Origin: JADCRZ01 sp965200945
GTDB lineage: Bacteria > Bacteroidota > Bacteroidia > Chitinophagales > Chitinophagaceae
Direction: 5' to 3'
DNA length: 64,000 nt
Assembly: GCA_965200945.1 (NCBI GenBank)
Contig: OZ241749.1
Location: 1,984,001 to 2,048,000 of the forward strand
Both the position numbers and the translations under genes were made by a program. Under the pieces are notes generated by a model. It ran no database searches and was not told the origin of the DNA. It saw nothing but the letters and a program-made list of their open reading frames with translations. This document shows positions 34,738 to 43,460 of the stretch, one piece after another (the stretch's first letter is position 1; the number at the start of each line of letters is the position of its first letter).

Positions 34738-35994
34738 ATGGCAGATGTATTTGAAAAGCTGGTAAAAGACGCAGGTCCGCTGGGCCAACACATGAGCCGT
34801 GCGCACGGCTACTTCACTTTCCCGAAACTGGAAGGTGAACTGGGCAACCGTATGTTGTTCAGGGGCAAGGAAAAAATTGTCTGGAGCCTGAATAATTACT
34901 TGGGAATGGCCAATCATCCAGAGGCCCGCAAAGCAGACGCAGAAGCAGCCGCCCGCTGGGGCATGGGTTATCCTATGGGTGCCCGCATGATGAGCGGCAA
35001 CAGCGTACTGCATGAAGAGCTTGAAACAGTGATCTCCGACTTCTTGGGAAAAGAAGACACGATGCTGCTTAATTTCGGTTACCAGGGGATCATGAGCTGT
35101 ATTGATGCGCTGGTGAACAGACGCGATGTGATAGTGTATGATGCCGAAAGCCATGCCTGTATCGTAGATGGTATCCGCTTGCACCTGGGCCATAGCTATG
35201 CGTTTAAACACAACGACGTGGAAGATTGTGAAAAGCAACTTCAACGCGCTGCCAAAATGATCGAAAAAACAAACGGTGGTATCCTGCTGATCACAGAAGG
35301 CGTATTTGGAATGGCAGGCGACCAAGGCAAGCTGCAAGAGATTGTAGCCCTCAAGAGCCAGTACCCGTTCCGGATCCTGATCGACGACGCACATGGTTTC
35401 GGAAGTATGGGGCCCACCGGCGCCGGGGTTGGGGAAGAGCAGGGCTGCCAGGAAGGGATCGATCTTTATTTTTCCACTTTTGTAAAATCAATGGGCAGCA
35501 TCGGCGCCTTTATCGCCGGCCCCAAGAACGTGCTTTCCTTTCTCCGCTACAATACGCGCTCCCAGATCTTCGCGAAAAGCCTGCCTATGATCATCGTCGA
35601 AGGCTTGCTCAAGCGCATGGAAATGTTGAAAACCATGCCCGAACTGAAACAGAAGCTGTGGTTCAATGTGAGAAAACTGCAAAGCGGACTCAGGGAACGC
35701 GGCTTCGACATTGGAAAGACCAACAGCCCTGTAACACCCGTATACATGAAAGGTGATGTTCCCGAAGCCACTGCCATGATCCTCGATCTGCGCGAAAATT
35801 ACAATATTTTCTGCTCCATCGTTGTATATCCGGTGATCCCACGCGGGCAGATCATTTACCGCATCATCCCGACTTCAGTACATACAGATGAAGACATCGA
35901 AATTACCCTGCAGGCTTTTTCAGAGACTAAGAAAAAACTGGATGCAGGAGCTTACAAAGCAGCGGAAATACCGGACATGGCGGAAGCGTTGTAA
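34738..35994 (+). CDS. alpha-oxoamine synthase family PLP enzyme, serine palmitoyltransferase-like
   Basis: 418 aa. The family joins an amino acid with an acyl-CoA with loss of CO2. Visible residues: the nucleotide/PLP region FGYQGIMSCIDALV, DAESHACIVDG, LIDDAHGFGSMG (D216, H219) and the PLP lysine K250 in STFVKSMGSIGA. A sphingolipid-forming serine palmitoyltransferase is plausible for a Bacteroidota member, but KBL or AONS type activity cannot be excluded. Single gene between two terminators. Confidence 0.8.
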   Translation: MADVFEKLVKDAGPLGQHMSRAHGYFTFPKLEGELGNRMLFRGKEKIVWSLNNYLGMANHPEARKADAEAAARWGMGYPMGARMMSGNSVLHEELETVISDFLGKEDTMLLNFGYQGIMSCIDALVNRRDVIVYDAESHACIVDGIRLHLGHSYAFKHNDVEDCEKQLQRAAKMIEKTNGGILLITEGVFGMAGDQGKLQEIVALKSQYPFRILIDDAHGFGSMGPTGAGVGEEQGCQEGIDLYFSTFVKSMGSIGAFIAGPKNVLSFLRYNTRSQIFAKSLPMIIVEGLLKRMEMLKTMPELKQKLWFNVRKLQSGLRERGFDIGKTNSPVTPVYMKGDVPEATAMILDLRENYNIFCSIVVYPVIPRGQIIYRIIPTSVHTDEDIEITLQAFSETKKKLDAGAYKAAEIPDMAEAL

Positions 35995-36019
35995 GCTAAC
36001 AACTCTTTTAAATCATCTT

Positions 36020-36046
36020 AAAATGCCTTTTCAAGAAGGCATTTTT
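36020..36046 (+). terminator. terminator after the PLP enzyme gene
   Basis: A 9-bp stem (36021-36029 with 36036-36044) and T-run, 25 bases after the stop. Confidence 0.75.
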
Positions 36047-36080
36047 CTTTTGGGTCACCAGCAAATTATCAGTGGTCTTT

Positions 36081-36110
36081 AAAAAAAGAAATCCCGCCTT
36101 TCGGCGGGAT
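36081..36110 (-). terminator. minus-strand terminator-like hairpin without a gene upstream
   Basis: On the minus strand an 8-bp stem (36110-36103 with 36098-36091), GAAA loop and TTCTTTTTTT. No minus-strand protein gene lies directly upstream, so it may end an unrecognised small RNA or antisense transcripts. Confidence 0.55.
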
Positions 36111-36441
36111 GCACTAATCAAATACCATTAACCATTAAACCTTATCCTATGAAAACATGAAGATAAATCTTCACGTTGAAACATCGACTTAAATACTACA
36201 AAAATTAAATCTATTTAAGACAATATTGACATAAATCAACTTCCATCTAAGGGTTTACTGGTGAAAACGACTAAGGGTTTCAATCAAATCACCAGGCACA
36301 TAAAATAAAAAGGGCCCGGATAGACATCCAGCCCCGTTTTAAAATCCAATATCCTATGAAAAACCTGCAACTCAGACCTTCCGACAAGGCTATGGGTTGC
36401 AGGTAACCAAAAAAATTTCTCATCGTACCAAAAATGCATCC

Positions 36442-37020
36442 ATGCGCAAACTCGTTGTAGCTGTATCAGGGGCCAGTGGGGCTATTTATGCCAAGACTGT
36501 TCTCGACAAATTACTAACTGTACCCGAACAATGGAATGAAGTGGGAATGCTCATGAGCCAGAACGCAGCAGAGGTGTGGGAAACGGAACTTGAAAACAAA
36601 GCCTACGAATCTTATGCGTTTCCAAGATACTCTTTGCGTGATTTCTTTGCCCCGTTTGCCTCCGGGTCAGGGCAGTTCGATACCATGATCATAGTGCCCT
36701 GCTCCATGGGGATCCTTGGCCGCATTGCATCAGGCATCTCAAACGATCTCATCACCCGGGCGGCGGATGTAGTACTCAAAGAAAGGAGAAAATTGATTTG
36801 CGTAGTGCGGGAAACACCTTATAACCTGATCCATATACGGAACATGGAAACAGTGACCCTCGCAGGTGGAATTATCTGTCCTGCAACCCCTTCCTTCTAC
36901 AGCAAGCCGGCAACGGTGGAAGAGATCGCCTCCACCGTTGCAGACCGCATCCTGGACCTCGCCGGTATCCGGATTAAAACATACCGCTGGGGAGAAAGAC
37001 CGGAGCTTTCAGAGGATTAA
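36442..37020 (+). CDS. ubiX: flavin prenyltransferase UbiX
   Basis: Joins a dimethylallyl group to FMN to make prenylated FMN for UbiD-type decarboxylases. 192 aa from the ATG at 36442, the normal length (MRKLVVAVSGASGAIYAKTV). Conserved VPCSMGILGRIASGISNDLI, RAADVVLKERRKL and RETPYNLIHIRNM are seen. Its UbiD partner is not in the window. Convergent with lolA, 2 bases apart. Confidence 0.94.
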   Translation: MRKLVVAVSGASGAIYAKTVLDKLLTVPEQWNEVGMLMSQNAAEVWETELENKAYESYAFPRYSLRDFFAPFASGSGQFDTMIIVPCSMGILGRIASGISNDLITRAADVVLKERRKLICVVRETPYNLIHIRNMETVTLAGGIICPATPSFYSKPATVEEIASTVADRILDLAGIRIKTYRWGERPELSED

Positions 37021-37022
37021 CA

Positions 37023-37676
37023 TCAGCGAAGATCAACTTCTTCCGCACCAGGAAACTTTGCTTTGTCGAATACGAACTGGCTGTCGGTTACTGTTGCATT
37101 ACCGTTCATAGAATTGACCGTATAAGTAAATTTGCTGCCGTCTTTCTGAAGGATGGAAGCACTTGAAATAGCCTGTGCGGTTTTATCTACAAACACATAC
37201 ACTTTATGGAAAGCCTTGCCTTTATCGGTCGGCGTCATTTCTATTTCCTGAATGGTCTTCGTCCCCACTTTCTTTTCGCCATTCAGCTTGTACAAAAAAT
37301 CCTTGTCGTAAAAATTGGTGAACAGTTTTTGAGGTGTGATGGTTGTGGCCATGGGATCCACTTTGGTGATGGTAACTTCGTTGGAAGACTTGTCGAATGT
37401 CCAGATGGTTTTACCGTCACAGATGATTTCCTGGCCAGGCATTGTAAGGCGGTACTTGGAGCCTTTCATGTAAACGGTTCCAGTCTTGTTACCCTGTACC
37501 TTGCCCTTACCATCTTCGATCTTGAGACTGAAACCTGACTGTACGGCTTTATAGGTTTTGAATTTTGATGAAACTTTATCGAGGATCGCCTTAGCAGCCG
37601 GGTCGCTGCTGGTTTGGGCTATGGCAATCGAGACCGTTGAAAAAAGAACTAGCAAGAGCATCATTGTTTTCCTCAT
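37023..37676 (-). CDS. lolA: LolA-like outer-membrane lipoprotein carrier
   Basis: Carries lipoproteins through the periplasm to the outer membrane. 217 aa with signal peptide (LLLVLFSTVSIAIAQ). The pattern FKTYKAVQSGFSLKIEDGKG, GTVYMKGSKYRLTMPGQEI, ICDGKTIWTFDKSSNEVTI is that of the LolA fold. LolB is absent in most Bacteroidetes. Downstream of ftsK on the same strand, 105 bases away. Confidence 0.9.
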   Translation of the reverse strand: MRKTMMLLLVLFSTVSIAIAQTSSDPAAKAILDKVSSKFKTYKAVQSGFSLKIEDGKGKVQGNKTGTVYMKGSKYRLTMPGQEIICDGKTIWTFDKSSNEVTITKVDPMATTITPQKLFTNFYDKDFLYKLNGEKKVGTKTIQEIEMTPTDKGKAFHKVYVFVDKTAQAISSASILQKDGSKFTYTVNSMNGNATVTDSQFVFDKAKFPGAEEVDLR

Positions 37677-37781
37677 GTTACTGGCTTTACGTGTTTAAAA
37701 TTTTGCACAAGCGTGCTTCTACAACTGATTCTGCCCTGTTGACCTGTGAACCTTCTGCAGGTTTAGTAATAAACAATAAAC

Positions 37782-40343
37782 TCAGAGGGTACTCAGATGT
37801 TGCTGCAGATCTGCTTCTGTTTTAATAAGCACATCCCGTGCCTTACTTCCCAGGTTAGGGCCCACTACGCCAAAGGCTTCCAGCTGATCCATCAGCCTGC
37901 CGGCGCGATTATAACCCAGCTTCATTCTTCTTTGCAGTAAAGAGGTAGAACCCATCTGGTTCTGTACAATGAGTTTGGCGGCATCTTCAAAAAGCGCGTC
38001 TCGGTCGTTCACATCAAAGTCTTTCCCTTCCAGTTCCTTCTCGTCCACATACTCCGGCAACAAAAACGCCTGCGGATAGCCCCGCTGGTTTCCGATAAAA
38101 TCAGTCACACCTTCCACTTCAGGTGTATCGACAAAAGCACATTGCAAACGCGTGATCTCACCATTATAGGAGATAAGCATGTCTCCCTTCCCGATCAGCT
38201 GCTCGGCGCCGCCTGTGTCGAGGATGGTGCGGGAGTCGATCTTGGATGAAACCTTGAACGCGATACGGGCGGGGAAGTTGGCTTTGATGGTACCGGTGAT
38301 GATATTCACTGAAGGACGCTGGGTTGCTATGATGAGGTGAATCCCAACTGCTCTTGCAAGCTGGGCCAACCGCGCGATCGGCATCTCCACTTCCTTGCCC
38401 GCCGTCATGATAAGGTCGGCAAACTCATCGATCACCAGCACGATAAAGGGAAGGTACTGATGCCCCTTCTGCGGGTTAAGTTTCCGCCTGATGAATTTCT
38501 CGTTGTATTCCTTGATGTTCCTGGTACCGGCTTCTTTCAGCAGGTCGTAGCGGTTATCCATCTCAATACAAAGCGCATTCAGCGTATGGATTACCTTTTT
38601 GGTATCTGTAATGATGGATTCCTCTTCACCGGGCAGCTTCGCCAGGAAATGATATTCAATAGTACGGTAAATACTCAGTTCCACCTTCTTTGGATCCACC
38701 AGTACGAACTTCAGCTGCGAAGGATGCTTTTTATACAGCAGCGATACAAGGATGGCGTTCAGCCCGACCGATTTACCCTGTCCGGTGGCGCCCGCCATCA
38801 GCAGGTGGGGCATGGCCGCCAGGTCTACGATAAAGTTTTCATTGTCGATCCTTTTGCCGATGGCGATAGGCAAGCTGTACGTGTTGTTTTGAAACTTGTC
38901 AGAGGTCAGCAGGGTCTTCATGCCTACCACCGTCTTCTTAACGTTGGGCACTTCGATCCCGATCGTTCCTTTCCCCGGTATAGGTGCAATGATGCGGATA
39001 CCGAGGGCTGCGAGACTCAGCGCAATATCATCTTCCAGGTTTTTGATGCGGGAGATGCGCACACCGGCTGCCGGTACGATCTCGTATAATGTAACTGTGG
39101 GTCCTACCGTTGCCGATATTTTCTGAATGGCAATATCGTAATTCCGGAGGGTGGTCAGGATCTGGTTCTTGTTGGCTTCCAGCTCACCGGCATCTTGAAT
39201 GATCCGTTCGCTGCCATGGGTCTCAAACAGATCAAGGGAAGGATATTTATAATCACGGAGATCAAGTGTTGGCTCATACGGTTCAAAAGAGGCCGACGAT
39301 ACCGGCAGTGCAGCTTCCTCTACCTCCACTTTTACAGGTACGGTTTTGTGGATCTCCAGCTCCAGCTTGGGAGTTTCTTTCACGGGGTTGGTGCGGGGGG
39401 CAGGTCTTTCCACCGTTTTGGCAAGTACAGGCTCCATCACTTCTTCCGGTTCTTCCTCGAATTTTTCTTCAGGAAAAACAGGTTGATCCTTTTCTACGAC
39501 CTTGAAATTATTTACCGCCCGTTCACGTTCGGCATCATACAGCGGCGACACATTTACACCGCCTTCCGCCTTCAGCCCGTTCTTCTTCCAGTTGCCGGTT
39601 TTTTCGAGAACCGGTTCCTCGATAAAAAGTTTCATATCCTCTTCCGGATCTTCTTCTGCCGGCGGTACGGATTGGGTAATGTCCACTTCCTGCGCTGCTG
39701 CGGCCACCGCCGGAACGGGCCTTGCCGGCACACGGGGCATCTTGAACACCGGATTGAACCGCCAGATAAAGTAAGCAACGCCGACTGCCGAAAGCAACAC
39801 TGCCGTACCCAGCTTGCCAAGGAACATGCTGAGCCAGTCGCTGCTTACCTCCCCTACGGCGCCACCCCAGGGAAATTCGTTGCCTCTGGTGAGGAACGCC
39901 AGCGACACGCTCAGGAAAGGAAGCCCGATGATGATATAACGGAGGTTGCGGGCAATCGAAAACACTTTTTTGCCGGTCATGAAGTTGATACCGGTAGTAA
40001 AAAAGAAAGTACAGAAGATATAGGAAGCGAGGCCAAAACCTTTAAAGATAAACTGGTGGGAGACATACGCACCCAGGTTCCCAAGAAGGTTGGCAGCCCG
40101 GTGATAAGATGAAAAAAGAATAGAGGCGCCCTGAAATACTTTCGACTGGTCTTCGCGCCACGTGAACAGGTATGAAGTAAAGGCGATAAAAAGAAAAACA
40201 GAGATCAGTATGCTGATGGTACCCAGTATCTTATGCGTGCGCTCGTCGCTCACGAGTTCCTTTACGATCACGGGTTCTTCTTTCTCTTTTTTCAGCACAT
40301 TGGGGTCCGTCTGGCTTTTGACTGACTTCGCTTTTTTTGCCAT
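37782..40343 (-). CDS. ftsK: DNA translocase FtsK/SpoIIIE
   Basis: Membrane-bound DNA pump for chromosome segregation at the septum. 853 aa from the ATG at 40343; an ATG at 40418 would add 25 residues that do not look conserved and lie upstream of the -7 box. Four transmembrane helices (about 45-225), a Pro/Glu-rich linker, the motor with Walker A AGATGQGKSVG and Walker B IVLVIDEFADLIM, and a C-terminal gamma domain (SLLQRRMKLGYNRAGRLMDQ). The linker is shorter than in E. coli. Confidence 0.96.
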   Translation of the reverse strand: MAKKAKSVKSQTDPNVLKKEKEEPVIVKELVSDERTHKILGTISILISVFLFIAFTSYLFTWREDQSKVFQGASILFSSYHRAANLLGNLGAYVSHQFIFKGFGLASYIFCTFFFTTGINFMTGKKVFSIARNLRYIIIGLPFLSVSLAFLTRGNEFPWGGAVGEVSSDWLSMFLGKLGTAVLLSAVGVAYFIWRFNPVFKMPRVPARPVPAVAAAAQEVDITQSVPPAEEDPEEDMKLFIEEPVLEKTGNWKKNGLKAEGGVNVSPLYDAERERAVNNFKVVEKDQPVFPEEKFEEEPEEVMEPVLAKTVERPAPRTNPVKETPKLELEIHKTVPVKVEVEEAALPVSSASFEPYEPTLDLRDYKYPSLDLFETHGSERIIQDAGELEANKNQILTTLRNYDIAIQKISATVGPTVTLYEIVPAAGVRISRIKNLEDDIALSLAALGIRIIAPIPGKGTIGIEVPNVKKTVVGMKTLLTSDKFQNNTYSLPIAIGKRIDNENFIVDLAAMPHLLMAGATGQGKSVGLNAILVSLLYKKHPSQLKFVLVDPKKVELSIYRTIEYHFLAKLPGEEESIITDTKKVIHTLNALCIEMDNRYDLLKEAGTRNIKEYNEKFIRRKLNPQKGHQYLPFIVLVIDEFADLIMTAGKEVEMPIARLAQLARAVGIHLIIATQRPSVNIITGTIKANFPARIAFKVSSKIDSRTILDTGGAEQLIGKGDMLISYNGEITRLQCAFVDTPEVEGVTDFIGNQRGYPQAFLLPEYVDEKELEGKDFDVNDRDALFEDAAKLIVQNQMGSTSLLQRRMKLGYNRAGRLMDQLEAFGVVGPNLGSKARDVLIKTEADLQQHLSTL

Positions 40344-40348
40344 AGTTA

Positions 40349-40356
40349 CAAAGATA
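40349..40356 (-). promoter_or_regulatory. -7 box directly before ftsK
   Basis: On the minus strand TATCTTTG ends 5 bases before the ATG. A promoter here would give a leaderless mRNA. No TTG at the usual distance, so support is partial. Confidence 0.35.
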
Positions 40357-40516
40357 AGATTATAGAAAGACTGCCCGGATGCCCCCGTACAAACTTCGCC
40401 GGCCCTTTTTTTCCACACCCGATCATTTTTTGGAGCCCCCGTATGATAACGTATTTTTCCCTGCTTCGTGCAGCGTTAGTGCCAATAAAATTGTGAAAGA
40501 AAAGCAGGTGCTTTTA

Positions 40517-40906
40517 TCATAAATTACTTTTCCATACGGCGATACCCAGCAGGAGCCAGCCGGCGATAAAGAACAGTCCGCCGAAAGGGGTGATGATACC
40601 CAGCTTTCTGAGTCCGCTCATTTCATCGTATACAAATGCCAGGCAATACAGAGACCCTGAGAAGAGCACTATGCCAGTGATAAAGGAATAGCCCGACCAA
40701 ACCATCCATTTTGCGGGTATTTTACTGTATAAAATGGCTACTGCAAGAAGGGCGAAGGTGTGATAGAACTGGTACCTGACACCGGTTTCAAAGGTGAGCA
40801 GCGAAGCCGGAGGAAGCACTTTTTTGAGTCCGTGTGCAGCGAAAGCGCCCAGTGCCACGGAGAGCGCACCCGACAAAGAAGCGATGATGAGAAAAGCTTT
40901 ATGCAT
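40517..40906 (-). CDS. DUF423 family small membrane protein
   Basis: 129 aa with four hydrophobic helices (around 3-25, 45-62, 68-90, 104-125). LSGALSVALGAFAAHGLKK, RYQFYHTFALL and GLRKLGIITPFGGLFFIAGW are typical of the DUF423/YgdD family; function unknown. The ATG at 40906 (MHKAFLI) overlaps the aroK stop by 8 bases and is preferred to a longer start. Confidence 0.88.
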   Translation of the reverse strand: MHKAFLIIASLSGALSVALGAFAAHGLKKVLPPASLLTFETGVRYQFYHTFALLAVAILYSKIPAKWMVWSGYSFITGIVLFSGSLYCLAFVYDEMSGLRKLGIITPFGGLFFIAGWLLLGIAVWKSNL

Positions 40907-41405
40907 TGGCAATGATTTCTGCAAATGTATCAATCGACAGACTCTCTTCGTTCACTGCGATGTGGGCCTGTTCATAATAAATGCGGCGGCTGAGAATTTT
41001 TGATATGATGTACGGCTTCAGCTCCTTGTCGTTCAGATTTTTAATGAGCGGGCGGGTGGCTTTTTGTTTCAGCAGCCGGGCAACAAGGGTATCAATCTGG
41101 GTGTTGAGCCAGACCACGATGCCTTTCTGTTTCATGAAGCCGATGTTGTTAAAAAAGCAGGGAGTGCCTCCGCCACAGGACAGGATAAAATTTTCGGTGG
41201 TGCCCGACAGGGTTTCCAGCACATCTTTTTCGAGATAGCGGAAATGCTCTTCGCCTTTGGCTGCAAAGATCTGTGCAATAGACTGCTTTTCTTTTTCTTC
41301 GATCACCCTGTCCAGATCGAAAAAAGGCAGATCAAGTCTCTGGGCCAGCAGCCTGCCCCAATGCGTTTTGCCCGAACCCATGAATCCAATCAGAAAAAGC
41401 TTCAT
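40899..41405 (-). CDS. aroK: shikimate kinase
   Basis: Phosphorylates shikimate in the aromatic amino acid pathway. 168 aa: Walker A FLIGFMGSGKTHWG, shikimate-binding FFDLDRVIE, SCGGGTPCF, and LLKQKATRPLIK of the lid. First gene of a unit with DUF423. Confidence 0.95.
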   Translation of the reverse strand: MKLFLIGFMGSGKTHWGRLLAQRLDLPFFDLDRVIEEKEKQSIAQIFAAKGEEHFRYLEKDVLETLSGTTENFILSCGGGTPCFFNNIGFMKQKGIVVWLNTQIDTLVARLLKQKATRPLIKNLNDKELKPYIISKILSRRIYYEQAHIAVNEESLSIDTFAEIIANA

Positions 41406-41435
41406 ACCCCGGTTTTATTGCGTGTGGTGAACCAA

Positions 41436-41443
41436 CAAATATA
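41436..41443 (-). promoter_or_regulatory. -7 promoter box of aroK
   Basis: On the minus strand TATATTTG (TAnnTTTG) ends 30 bases before the aroK ATG. No clear -33 TTG. It overlaps one of three ATACGGATA copies of this region. Confidence 0.4.
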
Positions 41444-41461
41444 CGGATAGATTCACCTCAT

Positions 41462-41989
41462 CTAAGCCTTGTCATCCGGGGCGACAATCGAATTTTTGAT
41501 CAGTTCGACCGCACGGGACGGTCCGGAAAATGCGAGCGGAGTAAAGCGATGATCGGTCCTTTTCTGGTAAGCTTCTATAAAATCCACCATGTCATCAAGG
41601 AAAGTTTTCCGGAGGTCGTCGATGGAAGCTATTTCCCGGTATTGCACCGAATGGATGGAAACGGCAATGGCCCGGTCATTCCGGATCTTCTTGCCCTCGT
41701 CGAACTGCTCGGCCTCGATGACCCCGACCACCCGGGCTTCGGCCAGGCAACCCGCAAAAAGCGGATCATCAGCAAGCAGTATCACATCGAAAGGATCTCC
41801 GTCATCTGCTTTTGTACAGGGAACAAATCCAAATTCAAAAGGAAATGAGATTCCGGCAGGAAATACTTTGGACAGTTTGAAGAGTCCCGATCCGGGATCG
41901 AAGGTGAATTTGTTATGACTTCCCCTTGGACATTCAACAATCACATGCACGGTATCAGACTCTGGCACAAAGGCAGGTGGTAACTTCAT
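41462..41989 (-). CDS. ppa: inorganic pyrophosphatase
   Basis: Splits pyrophosphate to phosphate. 175 aa from the ATG at 41989 (MKLPPAFVPESDTVHVIVE); a longer start at 42082 would add 31 residues and overrun a -7-like box. Family I motifs: PRGSHNKFTFD, FPFEFGFVP and the metal site DDGDPFDVILLAD. Upstream of aroK on the same strand, 56 bases away. Confidence 0.93.
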   Translation of the reverse strand: MKLPPAFVPESDTVHVIVECPRGSHNKFTFDPGSGLFKLSKVFPAGISFPFEFGFVPCTKADDGDPFDVILLADDPLFAGCLAEARVVGVIEAEQFDEGKKIRNDRAIAVSIHSVQYREIASIDDLRKTFLDDMVDFIEAYQKRTDHRFTPLAFSGPSRAVELIKNSIVAPDDKA

Positions 41990-42569
41990 ATTCAGTGATT
42001 CACCCAAAAATACACCAGTTCTGCGGATAGAATCCTGGCTGTTCCTGAACCCTTTTCCACACCGGAACCGGGAGAAGGCCAACAGGGAATATTTGTTGCC
42101 GACCGGTACGAATAATTCACGTTGTTTGGGTTAAAATACGGATATTGTGGCTTAAATTATGGGTAGCGCTACCACGGTGGATATAAAAAGAAACAGGTGG
42201 TAGAGACCACCCGTCATAAATCAAAATATAGGAACATTGCTCTTAATGAAAGCATTATCTGCAAGTGGTTCCTGCACATGAGAAAAATTTACCGATCATT
42301 TATTTTGGACCACACCGGGTGGCTGAAGGATATCGTTGTTTTCATTTACGAGTCAAATATATCTCCTTTGATTTGTTTAAAAAGGCTCTTTATACAGTTA
42401 TTCGACCTTTCATACTAATTAAACACCCGTACTTTTACCCTTCTGCTGCTTTCTTACCTGTTACATGTAGAATTTTGTCCACACGCATATTAAAAATACG
42501 GATAGTCCCCACTTGATGCATAAGGTACTATTTTTGTTCCTAAACCTGCATAACCAAACACCATCCGAT
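41990..42569. other. 0.58-kb intergenic region with palindromes
   Basis: Divergent spacer between ppa and the small acidic gene. On the minus strand TATTTTTG (42012-42005) is a probable -7 box for ppa. A 12-base perfect palindrome (42162-42173), a hairpin of 6-bp stem (42196-42211), and ATACGGATA at 42136 and 42496 are present. A 73-codon frame at 42197 is not convincing. Confidence 0.5.
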
Positions 42570-42830
42570 ATGACTTCTGAAAATCCGAATCAACCCGCTA
42601 CTTCTTCAAACGATGATCTTCAATTTGAAAGATCAAATGTTTCAACAACGGATACGCAACAGTATAGTGACAATGAAATACTTCCGGATGCGCCTGTCGT
42701 TGACGAATCGAAAGTGGACGAACTTGCATCCAATGATGTTAAGCCACTGAGTGAAGCTGATAAACAACCAAAACTCGAAGAAGACTCTCGTACAGATGAG
42801 ATGAACCGCAGAACAAGCATTGGCGATTAA
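42570..42830 (+). CDS. small acidic disordered protein, unknown function
   Basis: 86 aa, MTSENPNQPATSSNDD to MNRRTSIGD. Rich in D, E, S, T, N and P, with no hydrophobic core; probably intrinsically disordered. A TATTTTTG box at 42529-42536 lies 33 bases upstream. Convergent with another acidic gene across a 21-bp terminator. No family recognised. Confidence 0.65.
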   Translation: MTSENPNQPATSSNDDLQFERSNVSTTDTQQYSDNEILPDAPVVDESKVDELASNDVKPLSEADKQPKLEEDSRTDEMNRRTSIGD

Positions 42831-42843
42831 GATCGGTTTAATA

Positions 42844-42891
42844 CCCAAAATAAAACAGGCCGTAATCACTTACGGCCTGTTTTATTTTGGG
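42844..42891. terminator. bidirectional terminator with a 21-bp perfect stem
   Basis: Arms 42844-42864 and 42871-42891 are perfect reverse complements with a 6-base loop; A/T-rich outer parts give T-runs on both strands. It sits between two convergent small genes. Confidence 0.92.
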
Positions 42892-42934
42892 TTGACGGTT
42901 CAGTTCTGTCCGGCAGCTTTTTAAAGGCGGGAGC

Positions 42935-43258
42935 CTATACAACACTATCTTCGTCACTGTCTTCTTCGTCATCATCCTCACTTACCAGTTCTTCATCATA
43001 ATCTTCATCATCTTCGTCGTCATCATCTTCGCCGGCATCATTGCCGTAGTTCTTGCTGTCTTCAGCATCAGTATCTAGCGCACCTTGTGTGAGGGAGTCC
43101 TTATCACCTTCGTCGTCTTTCAGGCTGCTGGTATCCGGTGTGGTCAATGAATCTCCGGCGTTGCGGGTGCTAAGGTCTGGTCTGGCGTAATCGTTGCCCA
43201 AATTTGGTCCGCCCTGTTCGAGACCTTCGCTGCCTATACCCCTGTTACTTTCTGGCAT
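42935..43258 (-). CDS. very acidic disordered small protein, unknown function
   Basis: 107 aa. The N-terminal half is Gly/Ser/Asp-rich, the C-terminal third is almost all D and E (EDDDDEDDEDYDEE, ending EEDSDEDSVV). No signal peptide. It could be a charge-rich chaperone-like or DNA-mimic protein, but that is speculation. It shares a terminator with the convergent acidic gene at 42570. Confidence 0.7.
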   Translation of the reverse strand: MPESNRGIGSEGLEQGGPNLGNDYARPDLSTRNAGDSLTTPDTSSLKDDEGDKDSLTQGALDTDAEDSKNYGNDAGEDDDDEDDEDYDEELVSEDDDEEDSDEDSVV

Positions 43259-43404
43259 GATCGTAAAATTTAATGTTTTTGTTTAGAATACTTGTCACTC
43301 ACAAAAGGTAAAAAACTATGCCATCTCCTCCTTTGCTATATTAACAATGCATGAAATCGTAAGAACCCGAACGGCTGTAAAGCAGGAATGAATGAGCTGA
43401 AAAC

Positions 43405-43436
43405 AAAAAGAGGGAAGATGACTCTTCCCCCTTTTT
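43405..43436 (-). terminator. terminator of the rplM-rpsI-rpsB-tsf operon
   Basis: Stem of about 13 pairs (one mismatch) between 43405-43418 and 43423-43436, followed on the minus strand by a T-rich end, 25 bases after tsf. Confidence 0.85.
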
Positions 43437-43460
43437 ATCGAGTAAGTATGTACAGGCAGA

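Larger units (their letters stand above)
35995..36441. other. 0.45-kb intergenic region with several hairpins
   Basis: Between the PLP enzyme and ubiX. Contains the plus-strand terminator above, a minus-strand terminator-like hairpin (36081-36110), a repeated ATCCTATGAAAA (around 36145 and 36351), CTAAGGGTTT twice (36247 and 36271), and a 9-bp stem (36363-36371 with 36396-36404) enclosing a CCTT/AAGG stem. A 16-codon reading frame (36356-36406) overlaps the last hairpin. No protein gene is convincing. Confidence 0.5.

Noticed and set aside
36356..36406. 16-codon frame before ubiX
   Set aside because: Too short and explained as well by a hairpin; mentioned only as part of the intergenic finding.
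39195..40112. 305-codon frame opposite ftsK
   Set aside because: Antisense to the ftsK linker and membrane part; low complexity.
42160..42215. Palindromic GC-rich stretch considered as a tRNA or riboswitch
   Set aside because: No T-loop, anticodon arm or acceptor stem could be drawn; only simple palindromes.
42197..42418. 73-codon frame in the ppa/acidic-gene spacer
   Set aside because: No promoter, family or credible composition; probably chance in AT-rich DNA.
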